Notes under the pieces: generated by a model
The model's input: only the letters and a program-made list of their open reading frames with translations
What the model was told of the DNA's origin: nothing
The model's database searches: none
Translations under genes and position numbers: made by a program
Part shown: piece by piece, positions 29,557 through 37,643 of the stretch
Position numbering within the stretch: position 1 is the stretch's first letter
Layout: every line of letters starts with the position of its first letter
Origin: Limnobacter sp. CACIAM 66H1
GTDB taxonomy: Bacteria > Pseudomonadota > Gammaproteobacteria > Burkholderiales > Burkholderiaceae_B
NCBI RefSeq assembly: GCF_001601825.1
Contig: NZ_LUJK01000031.1
Coordinates: forward strand, 1 to 39,817
Direction of reading: 5' to 3'
Length of the DNA: 39,817 bases

Positions 29557-29793
29557 CGAATATGCCCTCAACTTGAACTGTATGAGAGTGATGTTAAGTC
29601 GTCATTTGTGGTTTTCGCTTGGGGCTCGCTCAGCATTCTTCAGGTGTATGAAGAAATTACAAGAATCCCTGCACTGTTTTGAATATTATCTCCCTTCCCA
29701 GTTGTTTGATGTGTTGAATAGACTGTTAAAAACGGTCAATTTCACTGCTTCAGCTTCCCGAGCGATAGCTAAAGCAGGTTGAAATAAGGATGA
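29557..29793. other. Intergenic region between HD-GYP pair and hmp
   Basis: 237 bases holding the ribosome site and presumably the promoter of the HD-GYP pair on the - strand. A short + strand reading frame here has no ribosome site or recognisable product. I see no convincing -10/-35 pair, repeat or terminator. Confidence 0.5.
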
Positions 29794-30936
29794 TCAAATG
29801 GTTTGTGCTGGCCCAAAAAACTCATAATGCTGTCGCTCGGCAGGCACGCCCAGCTTGCCCAGCATATTCTTCACCGCACTCATAAAGCCCACAGGGCCTA
29901 AAAAGTAAACCTGTGCATTGTTGGGCAGGTGCTTTTGAATGGTCTGGGGTTTAATCAGGCCATTCTGATTCTCGTAAATGTACTCTGTGGTGATATTGCC
30001 GTGCTGGGTACGCAATTGCTCGGTCAACTGTTTGAACGAGTGTTGTGCTTCATTCTTGCAGGCATGGATGAATCGCACCTCGCGTTGGCCCGCGGCTGTT
30101 TTCAGCATCGCGATAGCAGGGGTCAGTCCAACACCCGCAGTGATCAATACCAAGGGGTCTTTGCTGTCATCGAGGACAAACTCACCGCACGGCGGGCTAA
30201 GTTGCACCATGTCGCCCACGGCCAGGTGCTTGTGCAGATGGTTGGAGGCCACGCCGCCTTCTTCACGCTTGACCGAGATTCGATAGTGTTGGCCGTTGGG
30301 TGCGTCAGACAGAGAATAGTTGCGCATGACCGTGGTGCCATTCACGTTCAGGTGTAGGGTGATGTATTGCCCCGGCTTGAAAGCCATGATCTCTTTGCCA
30401 TCCAAAGGTTTCAGATAGAAAGAAGTGACCAGTTCGCTTTCTTGCTCTTTTTTGGCAATTGTGAAAGCACGTTGCCCCTCCCACCCCCCAGTGGACATGG
30501 CTTGTTTGGCATACAGATTGGCTTCGGCGTTGATCAGAATATCGGCGAGCTGACCATAGGCCGCAGCCCAGGCGTCGATAATTTCAGGTGTGGCCGCGGC
30601 GCCCAATACTTCCTTCATTGCTTGCAGCAGGCATTCGCCCACAATCGGGTAGTGTTCGGCCTTCACTCCTAAGGCAACGTGCTTGTTGACGATGAGGGTC
30701 ACCGCGTTCATCAACACCGCAGGGTTGTCGATGTGTTTGGCGTAAGCCAGCACGGCATTGGCCAATGCGCGGGGTTGCGTGCCCTTTTGCTGGTGTGCTG
30801 GGTTAAAAAATGTGGCAGTAAGAGGATATTTACTGAACATCAGTTGGTAGAAGTGGGTGGTTAATGCCTCGCCACCTTGTTCAAGTGCGGGAATGGTGGC
30901 CTTGATCCATTGTTTCTGTTCGGTGCTGACTGACAT
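29794..30936 (-). CDS. hmp: Flavohaemoprotein, nitric oxide dioxygenase
   Basis: Oxidises nitric oxide to nitrate with O2 and NAD(P)H. The 380 residues comprise an N-terminal globin with proximal haem ligand His86 (NKHVALGV), B10 Tyr30 and E7 Gln54, then a ferredoxin-reductase-type FAD domain with RNYSLSD, and an NAD-binding domain with TAGVGLTPAIAML. It is slightly shorter than E. coli Hmp (396). The ATG at 30936 follows AAGGAAA. It is divergent from norR, and a sigma-54 promoter stands 58 bases upstream of the start, so nitric-oxide-responsive control by NorR is strongly suggested, as for FhpR-fhp of Pseudomonas. Confidence 0.96.
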   Translation of the reverse strand: MSVSTEQKQWIKATIPALEQGGEALTTHFYQLMFSKYPLTATFFNPAHQQKGTQPRALANAVLAYAKHIDNPAVLMNAVTLIVNKHVALGVKAEHYPIVGECLLQAMKEVLGAAATPEIIDAWAAAYGQLADILINAEANLYAKQAMSTGGWEGQRAFTIAKKEQESELVTSFYLKPLDGKEIMAFKPGQYITLHLNVNGTTVMRNYSLSDAPNGQHYRISVKREEGGVASNHLHKHLAVGDMVQLSPPCGEFVLDDSKDPLVLITAGVGLTPAIAMLKTAAGQREVRFIHACKNEAQHSFKQLTEQLRTQHGNITTEYIYENQNGLIKPQTIQKHLPNNAQVYFLGPVGFMSAVKNMLGKLGVPAERQHYEFFGPAQTI

Positions 30937-30993
30937 GGTGTTTTCCTTTCTACTTGATTGTAAACTGACTCATGATTCTCAGTGACAAACACT

Positions 30994-31010
30994 ATCAAGA
31001 TGTGTGCCAG
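30994..31010 (-). promoter_or_regulatory. Sigma-54 (-24/-12) promoter of hmp
   Basis: On the - strand the sequence reads CTGGCACACATCTTGAT. This is the -24 element TGGCAC, a five-base spacer and a -12 element TTGA (consensus TTGC), with the GG and the second-element TTG in correct register. Transcription should begin near 30983, leaving a leader of about 47 bases before hmp. NorR, encoded divergently, is a sigma-54 activator. Confidence 0.8.
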
Positions 31011-31049
31011 CTTTCTTTATTTCACTAAGATGTTGAAATAAATAGAAAT

Positions 31050-31122
31050 AGTGACAATGACACTTTGTTAAACAACTAAAATAGTTGTTGTAATGACAAA
31101 CTAGGATTAATGTCATTAAAAC
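31050..31122. promoter_or_regulatory. Candidate NorR enhancer sites (three GT-N7-AC motifs)
   Basis: Three copies of GT-N7-AC lie upstream of the hmp sigma-54 promoter: 31051-31061 (inside the palindrome AGTGACAATGACACT, 31050-31064), 31087-31097 and 31112-31122. They share the core AATGACA or its complement TGTCATT (31056-31062, 31092-31098, 31111-31117). Three sites are typical of NorR-controlled promoters. A similar AGTGACAAACACT is at 30981-30993 over the hmp start point. Confidence 0.6.
31071..31089. repeat. Perfect inverted repeat in the hmp-norR intergenic region
   Basis: AACAACTA (31071-31078) and TAGTTGTT (31082-31089) flank AAA. The repeat lies between two of the candidate NorR sites and partly overlaps the second. 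It could be an operator for another regulator or part of the norR promoter region. Confidence 0.6.
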
Positions 31123-31157
31123 AATAATTGTTAAAACGACATTCAGGTGATCAAGCA

Positions 31158-32735
31158 ATGGAAATGTCTAGTTTTGTGTTGGCAGTGATTGAAGACCTTG
31201 GCGCCGATCTGGATCCTTCAACTCGCTATATGCGCTATGTCAATTCATTGGCTGCAGCTTTGCCTGGTAATGCTTGCGCTTTGCTGAAAAAGGAAGGGTC
31301 AGCCTTAAGACCGCTGGCCGTGCGAGGTTTGAGTGCAGATAGCCTCGGGCGCCGCTTTGAACTCAATGAGCATCCTCGTTTGAATGCGATTGTGACCTAC
31401 CGGGGGGTGACTCATTTCCCGAACAAATCCACTTTGCCGGATCCCTATGATGGATTGCTGGAAGGCGTGCATGCCGGGGATTTGAATGTGCATGACTGTA
31501 TGGGTTGCGCCCTGCACGTGAATGGCAAATTGTGGGGTGCAATTACTCTGGATTCCCTCAAAGCTGGTGTTTTTGATGTGAAAGTTGAACGCGCCATGGC
31601 CATGTTTGCACGCTTGGGTGAGGCGGTTGTGCATGTGGCTGAGCTGACTGAAAAAAGCGATCGACACTCCAATTCCCTGGTACTTGGGCTGGGTGAGGAC
31701 AACGGTTTGAACGCACTGGAAGGTGTCCAGCTGTCTCGCCGCGAAATGATCGGTGACAGCATGCCCATTCGCACACTGAAACATGAAATTTTGACGGTGG
31801 CCAATAGTCAACTGGCGGTTCTGATTCACGGAGAAACTGGTGTGGGCAAAGAATTGGTGGCCCAAGCTTTGCACGCCATGTCCAGCCGGGCCAGTTTACC
31901 CTTGGTGGTGATTAATTGTGCAGCACTGCCAGATCAATTGATTGAAAGCGAATTGTTTGGCCACGTTAAAGGCGCATTTTCTGGTGCAGAGCGTGATCGC
32001 CAGGGCAAATTCGAATTGGCTGACGGTGGCACTTTGTTTCTGGACGAAGTGGGGGAACTGAGCGCATCTGCGCAGGCCAAGTTATTGCGGGTTTTACAAA
32101 GTGGTCAAGTGCAACGTGTGGGCAGTGACAAGGAGCATCGTGTGGATGTACGTATTGTGGCTGCCAGCAATCGCGATTTGTCGGCTGAAGTGAAAGCAGG
32201 GCGCTTCAGGGCCGACTTGTATCACCGTTTGTGTGCCTATCCATTGCACATTCCACCTTTGCGCGATCGAGGCGATGATGTGGTGTTGCTGGCGGGTTAT
32301 TTCTTGGAGCAGAACCGCAGCCGGTTGGGGCTTCGCAATCTACGTTTGGGGCGAGGCTGTGAGGCTGCATTAAAACGCTACAGTTGGCCAGGCAATGTTC
32401 GGGAGCTGGAACACACATTGGGGCGTGCCGCATTGAAAGCGCGCCGGGATGAGCCTGGCCCCATGGTGACTGTAGAACTCGAACACCTGGATCTGGTTAA
32501 TGAGGTTGAACATATCCATTCTTTGACTGTTCGAGAGATCGGGTCAGTTCAAGACGCGCCAACTGCCACGTTACATACACCAGGCATGGCTTACCGCGAC
32601 GCAGTCGACTCTTTTTCAAGAAACCTGTTGCAGCAGGTGCTGAAGCAGACCGGCGGTAATCGAGCCGCCGCTGCAAGACAGCTGGGGCTCGATTCTGGCA
32701 ACTTTCACCGCATGCTCAAGCGACTTGGCCTTTAA
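31158..32735 (+). CDS. norR: NorR-type nitric-oxide-sensing sigma-54 activator
   Basis: A 525-residue bacterial enhancer-binding protein. The N-terminal GAF domain (about 20-175) senses nitric oxide through a non-haem iron in the family. The AAA+ domain (about 195-430) has Walker A GETGVGKE, the sigma-54 contact loop GAFSGA at residues 272-277 (GAFTGA is usual) and Walker [13 protein letters not shown]. The C-terminal Fis-type helix-turn-helix reads [19 protein letters not shown]. The start is ATG 31158 with AGGTGA seven bases upstream; an extension to TTG 31128 is less likely. It is divergent from hmp and its stop overlaps the cphA stop by four bases on the opposite strand. Confidence 0.94.
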   Translation: MEMSSFVLAVIEDLGADLDPSTRYMRYVNSLAAALPGNACALLKKEGSALRPLAVRGLSADSLGRRFELNEHPRLNAIVTYRGVTHFPNKSTLPDPYDGLLEGVHAGDLNVHDCMGCALHVNGKLWGAITLDSLKAGVFDVKVERAMAMFARLGEAVVHVAELTEKSDRHSNSLVLGLGEDNGLNALEGVQLSRREMIGDSMPIRTLKHEILTVANSQLAVLIHGETGVGKELVAQALHAMSSRASLPLVVINCAALPDQLIESELFGHVKGAFSGAERDRQGKFELADGGTLFLDEVGELSASAQAKLLRVLQSGQVQRVGSDKEHRVDVRIVAASNRDLSAEVKAGRFRADLYHRLCAYPLHIPPLRDRGDDVVLLAGYFLEQNRSRLGLRNLRLGRGCEAALKRYSWPGNVRELEHTLGRAALKARRDEPGPMVTVELEHLDLVNEVEHIHSLTVREIGSVQDAPTATLHTPGMAYRDAVDSFSRNLLQQVLKQTGGNRAAAARQLGLDSGNFHRMLKRLGL

Positions 32736-35344
32736 ACAGATACCCGAGCAGGCTCGCCAGTGGTGTTCTCCCGCAGGTATTGCAGTGCCTCATTGACCTG
32801 GTCGATCAAAACCAGTACCAAATGATCCGGGCCTGTTTCATCGAGGGCCATTTGAATGGCCTTGAATTCACCACGTACTTCGACCACGGTTGGCTTTTTG
32901 TCGCTGTCTGCGTTGGCAATGCCTTGTTGCAGCAAAGCTAATGTTTCACCATCGGGGCGACCGCGCTGGCATGCGTCTTCATACAATACGATATGATCAA
33001 AAAAGCCACCCACCAAGCGACCTTGTTCGATGATGTCTTGATCACGACGGTCGCCCGCAGCGCTGATCACCACTGTACGTCTAACCGCCGGGATGTTTTT
33101 AAGCGTGTTGACCAGTGTCGACACTGCATCGGGGTTGTGGCCGTAGTCGGCAATCACAGAGCCCCCTTTGTGCTTGAAAAAGTTAAATCGACCGGGCACC
33201 GTGTCGGGAGTAGACTGAAAGCTCCCCAGCGCGGCACGAATGGTGTTGAATGGCACGTTCAGGCCCAGCGCGGCGGCCACTGCACACATCACGTTTTGCA
33301 CTTGAAAGGTAAACAAGCCATTGTTGGTTAGAGGTACATCCATCAGGTCAATGGTTTTCTCGATTTCATCGTAGCTGATGTTGATGACGCGACCGTCGTG
33401 AATAATCACTGGGCGACCTTTGGCCTTGTGTGCAGCAACGATCGGGTTGTCGGGGTTGCTGGTGAAGAACAGGACTCGGCCCGGCGTCAGTTTGGCCATA
33501 TTCGCGGCGTGTTTGTCGTCGGCATTCAGCACCGCCAAACCGTTGGGGGCTACATTCTGAACCAGTACGCTTTTCAGCAGCGCCAGGTCTTCAACGCTGT
33601 CGATGAAATTCAGACCCAGGTGATCACCCTCACCGATGTTGGTTACGATGCCCACATCGCACATGTCAAATCCCAAACCCTCACGCAGCATGCCGCCACG
33701 TGCGCATTCAAGCACCGCAGCGTCAGCTTCGGGATGTACCAGCACCTTGTGTGCACTTTTCGGTCCGCTGCAATCGCCTGTGTCGATCAGGTGGCCGTTG
33801 ACGACCACACCTTCGGTACCGGTAAAGCCCACCCGCAAGTTGTGGTAGCGCAGAATCTGTTCAATCAGGCGAACAGTGGTGGTCTTTCCGTTGGTGCCGG
33901 TGACCGCTACCACTGGAATGCGACCATTCTCATCTTTTTTGAACATCAGGTCGATTACGGCTGCGCCCACATCGCGCCCCTTGCCAATCGATGGCTCCAG
34001 GTGCATGCGCAGTCCAGGCGCAGCATTCAATTCAACAATTCCGCCACCTTGGGCCTCAAGTGACTCATCCACCCGCTCGCACACCACATCCACGCCGCAC
34101 ACCTCGATGCCAATTTGCTGTGCGGCCTGAATCACCATTTCTGCCATGGCGGGGTGAACGTTGTCTGTGACATCGGTGGCGCTGCCGCCGGTACTCAGGT
34201 TTGCGTTGTTGCGAAGTACAACCCGCACGCCTTGCTCAGGCACCGATTCAGCTGTAAAGCCCTGTTTCTTGATTCGGGCAATTGCAATTTCATCGAGGCG
34301 AAGTTTGCTCAATGCACTGCCATGGCCTTCGCCACGCAAAGGGTTGCGGTTTTCAATTTCGACCAACTGGGCAATGGTGTGCACGCCGTCGCCAACCACA
34401 GAGGGAGGTTCGCGGCGTGCGGCTGCGACCAGTTTGTCACCCACCACCAGAAAGCGATAATCGTGGCCGGGAATGAACTCCTCGACGATGGGCACGCCAC
34501 TGCCGTATTTTTTTGCAGCGTCAAAAGCGACCCGAAGGTGATCTTCATCCACGATATTGACGGTGACCCCTTTGCCCTGATTGCCGTCGCTGGGTTTAAT
34601 CACCACTCCTTTGCCAGTACTGGCAGTCAATTCACGGAAGGCTTGCAGTGCTTCTTCAAAAGTTTTGACCAGCTTGCCTTTGGGGGTTGGAATACCGGCC
34701 GCCGAGAGAATGGATTTCGTCAGGTCCTTGTCTTGAGCTATCTCTTCGGAAATGGCGCAGGTTGTGTCGGTTTCTGCAGCCTGAATTCGGCGCGCTTTCG
34801 AGCCCCATCCCAACTGAACAAGGCTACCCTGGGTCAGGCGGCGAATGGGGATTCCTCGACGTAGGGCTGCGTTCACGATAGAGCCTGTACTTGGCCCCAG
34901 CTTGCAGTCGTCAAAAATTTCTTTCAGACGTTCAATTGCAGCGCTGGCGTCAAAGTCCTGTCCAACCAAAGCTGCCAGAATAAGTTGGTGTGCCTCATCG
35001 AAGGCAGCACGGGCTAAATCTTCTTCCTCGTATTGCACCACCACCCGAAAGTAGCCAGTGGTGATGTTGTCTGCTACGTGTGCAAATGTGACTTGCGAAC
35101 CAGCTTCAACCTGAAAGCGCAGGGCGGCACGGCTCAAAATATGCGCCAAAGCGATGTTGCTTTGCTCGAACCCGGTGGCCCGCAGCGAACCAATGCCGGG
35201 CAGGGCACTGCGAACCCTCATTTCAATGTTTGCAAAGCGGTCGTACAGCCGCTCATTTTCCTCGCAAAACACCAAGGCTTCCATGCTGGTGTTTTTGCTC
35301 CACAAATTGGGGCCGCGCAAGGCGCGAATACGTTCAATTTTCAT
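32732..35344 (-). CDS. cphA: Cyanophycin synthetase
   Basis: ATP-dependent polymerisation of aspartate and arginine into cyanophycin (multi-L-arginyl-poly-L-aspartate). The 870 residues match CphA1 enzymes. An N-terminal domain (about 1-160) is followed by an ATP-grasp domain (about 215-470, with VVIKPSDGNQGKG and the ligand region VELNAAPGLRMH) and a Mur-ligase-like half (about 475-860) with an intact P-loop TGTNGKT at 482-488, ECARGGMLREG and the Mur C-terminal block DYGHNPDA. Both active sites look complete. The ATG at 35344 has AGGTGA seven bases upstream. It is the second gene of an operon with cphA' 37 bases upstream. Its tail overlaps the norR tail. Confidence 0.96.
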   Translation of the reverse strand: MKIERIRALRGPNLWSKNTSMEALVFCEENERLYDRFANIEMRVRSALPGIGSLRATGFEQSNIALAHILSRAALRFQVEAGSQVTFAHVADNITTGYFRVVVQYEEEDLARAAFDEAHQLILAALVGQDFDASAAIERLKEIFDDCKLGPSTGSIVNAALRRGIPIRRLTQGSLVQLGWGSKARRIQAAETDTTCAISEEIAQDKDLTKSILSAAGIPTPKGKLVKTFEEALQAFRELTASTGKGVVIKPSDGNQGKGVTVNIVDEDHLRVAFDAAKKYGSGVPIVEEFIPGHDYRFLVVGDKLVAAARREPPSVVGDGVHTIAQLVEIENRNPLRGEGHGSALSKLRLDEIAIARIKKQGFTAESVPEQGVRVVLRNNANLSTGGSATDVTDNVHPAMAEMVIQAAQQIGIEVCGVDVVCERVDESLEAQGGGIVELNAAPGLRMHLEPSIGKGRDVGAAVIDLMFKKDENGRIPVVAVTGTNGKTTTVRLIEQILRYHNLRVGFTGTEGVVVNGHLIDTGDCSGPKSAHKVLVHPEADAAVLECARGGMLREGLGFDMCDVGIVTNIGEGDHLGLNFIDSVEDLALLKSVLVQNVAPNGLAVLNADDKHAANMAKLTPGRVLFFTSNPDNPIVAAHKAKGRPVIIHDGRVINISYDEIEKTIDLMDVPLTNNGLFTFQVQNVMCAVAAALGLNVPFNTIRAALGSFQSTPDTVPGRFNFFKHKGGSVIADYGHNPDAVSTLVNTLKNIPAVRRTVVISAAGDRRDQDIIEQGRLVGGFFDHIVLYEDACQRGRPDGETLALLQQGIANADSDKKPTVVEVRGEFKAIQMALDETGPDHLVLVLIDQVNEALQYLRENTTGEPARVSV

Positions 35345-35381
35345 AACTCATTCACCTGTTCGTCGCATGGACTGTTTTATT

Positions 35382-37574
35382 TTAGTATCGCTGGCGCAAA
35401 TCAGCGCGCAGCAGGTGGTGGGGTACATCCATTGCCCATCCGGCTGCGGCCAGGGCCAGGGTCTTGATCAAATTGACTGGTGGTTGTTTCAGTGGAATGG
35501 GTGTGCGCAACTCCGCCTCGGCGCGATTGCCCAGAAAATGAATGCTTTCGCCTTGATAAATCACGGCCATGCCGCCGTTTTTGACATGCTCGTCGACCAC
35601 CGGGTTGTTGTCGGCACCACTGATCCAGATCACTTTGCCATCGCAGAGGTCTTTCATGGGCAACAAGCTGACCTCGTCGGCGTTGATTACCGCGTGCCCG
35701 CCGCCAAGTACCAGATCAATCACGGTGCGCATGACATTGAAATGTTGTTCCTTGGTCAGGATGTCCCATTCGTCCAGGCCGTCCATGGAACCCAGACTGG
35801 TAATCACGGCGAGGCTTGAACGGTCAAACGGCAATCCTTCAGACAGAATGGTGCTTGCCTTTACCTGCATGACCATGGTGTCCAGATTTTTGTTGATCAG
35901 GCAGTTGCGACCCGATTGCCAATTGGCCGAGGGGGCTTTATTGATGGTTCTACCATTCATGAACAAACCTTGCTCGCAGGCCAAACCGACACGATGTCCC
36001 TGGTCTTCCAGTATTTCCGTCAACTCGGGGCCAAAGCCATCAATCTCGTCGCCCCCGGAATACGACACAGTCGGGATGCGCCCATTTGCATCGCCGGGAA
36101 ACAGGGACTCAATGATGGGTTTGCCGACATTGCGGGGCTGTCCTTTCGCTGGTTTGATGTGCATGATCAGACCGGGCCCTGCATTAACCTCAACCACAGC
36201 CAGCGATTGCCCCTTGGGCGATTGGTCAATGTGCTCGCACACCAGGTCGATGCCAGCCACATCAAGGCCCACTACACGGGCAGCCATACAGCACAGGCGC
36301 GCAATTTCTGGGTGAATCAAATCAGTGACGTCTTCGGATGCGTTGCTGTTTCGCTCAATCAGCACCTTCAGGCCTTGCTCGATCACCGAAGTAGCGCTAT
36401 AGCCTTGGCGTTGTACTTCCAGAAACACAGCCGGGTTTTTCTCCACATTCACTGGGCGCAACGGAAAGATTTCAGACTCACCACGGCGCGGGTCGGTGTT
36501 GATTTGTTGATTACACAGTTCCTGCAAGGTCGATTTTCCATCGCCCACCACATAAACCAATTCACCACGCGACACGGCAGCCACCTGATAATTCACCACC
36601 AGAACCCGGTGTTCTGTGCCACGAATAAACTTTTCAACAATCACGCCTGTGTAACTTTCTTTGTCCGCAAGTGGCCATGCGGTTTTTACATCTTCTTCTT
36701 TGGTCAGCTCAAGTGATACACCGCGTCCCCAATTGCCATCGACAGGTTTTACAACCACAGGCAGGCCAATATCCTGTGCAATTTCCCAGGCATGCTCCGG
36801 GCTCTTGGCCATTTCCCCTTCTGGAACGGGTACGCCGCATTGCGCCAGCAGTTCCTTGCAAAGGTCTTTGTCGGCAGCGATGCCTTCTGCGATGGCTGAG
36901 GTCTTGGATGTTTCGGCAGTCCAGATGCGCTGTTGCTTGTTGCCGTGGCCCAGTTGAACCAGATTGCCGTCGTTCAGGCGAACAATCGGAATACGTCGCT
37001 CATACGCAGCATCCAGAATATGTTGGGTGCTGGGCCCCAGGCCATGCATGTCACAGTGATGCTTGATCACCTTCAGCTCGGCCTGCAAGTCGTACTCCGT
37101 GCCTTCGATGGCGGCGTGCAGCAAACGCACACCTGCCTCCAGACAAGCCATGCCCACCACTGGGTCAGGGGTGCGAAACACCATTTTGTACACGCCTTCC
37201 TTGCTGGTCATTCGTGCTTTGCCGAATCCCACCTCAAGTCCCGCTTGCGTGTGTAGCTCAATCACGATGTGTTCGAGCATGTGGGCCGCGTAGGTGCCTT
37301 CGCGCACCCTCAGGAGAAATCCACCTGGCTCGCCGATGCCACAACGGTGGTCAACCAAACCGGGGAGTAAAGCCGTTAATCGCTCGTAAAATCCCGGCAA
37401 CAGGTTGGAAGGGAATTGTTCCAGTTCTTGAATATCCACCAACGCTTCAATGCAACTTCGATAGGTCCAGATATTCGGACCGTCAAGCCACATGGTTCGG
37501 AGTATTACAAGGCGTTTTTGCGTCATAAGCTGTGTGTCGGCAGGTTTGTTTTCGAGGATTGGATTTTCGAACAA
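35382..37574 (-). CDS. cphA': Short cyanophycin-synthetase homologue (CphA'/CphA2 type)
   Basis: A 730-residue homologue of CphA. The N-terminal domain (LDGPNIWTYRSCIEAL) and the ATP-grasp domain (VVVKPVDGNWGRGV, VEVNAGPGLIMH) are conserved. The Mur-ligase half is altered: where CphA has TGTNGKT this protein reads YSGGDEIDG, so the second ATP site is lost, and the C-terminal Mur domain is missing, about 140 residues shorter. Cyanobacterial CphA2 has the same layout and re-polymerises beta-Asp-Arg dipeptides; Cupriavidus has a cphA'/cphA pair. The start is TTG 37574, with GGAG six bases upstream; ATG 37526 (MTQKRLVILR) is an alternative closer to family N-termini. Confidence 0.9.
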   Translation of the reverse strand: MFENPILENKPADTQLMTQKRLVILRTMWLDGPNIWTYRSCIEALVDIQELEQFPSNLLPGFYERLTALLPGLVDHRCGIGEPGGFLLRVREGTYAAHMLEHIVIELHTQAGLEVGFGKARMTSKEGVYKMVFRTPDPVVGMACLEAGVRLLHAAIEGTEYDLQAELKVIKHHCDMHGLGPSTQHILDAAYERRIPIVRLNDGNLVQLGHGNKQQRIWTAETSKTSAIAEGIAADKDLCKELLAQCGVPVPEGEMAKSPEHAWEIAQDIGLPVVVKPVDGNWGRGVSLELTKEEDVKTAWPLADKESYTGVIVEKFIRGTEHRVLVVNYQVAAVSRGELVYVVGDGKSTLQELCNQQINTDPRRGESEIFPLRPVNVEKNPAVFLEVQRQGYSATSVIEQGLKVLIERNSNASEDVTDLIHPEIARLCCMAARVVGLDVAGIDLVCEHIDQSPKGQSLAVVEVNAGPGLIMHIKPAKGQPRNVGKPIIESLFPGDANGRIPTVSYSGGDEIDGFGPELTEILEDQGHRVGLACEQGLFMNGRTINKAPSANWQSGRNCLINKNLDTMVMQVKASTILSEGLPFDRSSLAVITSLGSMDGLDEWDILTKEQHFNVMRTVIDLVLGGGHAVINADEVSLLPMKDLCDGKVIWISGADNNPVVDEHVKNGGMAVIYQGESIHFLGNRAEAELRTPIPLKQPPVNLIKTLALAAAGWAMDVPHHLLRADLRQRY

Positions 37575-37643
37575 TGTTAACTCCGTGTCGCTGGAAATAG
37601 TGGTGTAACATCAGCGAATTCGCGAACTGAGGGGGTAATCTCA
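37575..37643. promoter_or_regulatory. Divergent intergenic region cphA' / ABC exporter
   Basis: Only 69 bases separate the two TTG starts. It must hold the ribosome sites (GGAG for cphA', GAGGGGG for the exporter) and, unless starts lie inside coding sequence, both promoters. It contains the palindrome GCGAATTCGC. I cannot assign -10/-35 boxes with confidence. Confidence 0.4.

Noticed and set aside
29498-29782. Small + strand frame (94 codons) upstream of the HD-GYP pair
   Set aside because: It overlaps the start of HD-GYP copy A, has no ribosome site and its product resembles nothing known.
18810-29793. Attachment-site repeat of the tRNA-Ser 3' end at the far side of the low-GC block
   Set aside because: I looked for a copy of the tRNA tail (TTCGAATCTTCTCGTCTCCG) near 29557-29793 and elsewhere and found none; no integrase gene is present.
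33398-36716. Several open frames of 200-266 codons on the + strand across the cphA genes
   Set aside because: They lie antisense to well-supported cyanophycin synthetase domains, have no ribosome sites and no family resemblance.
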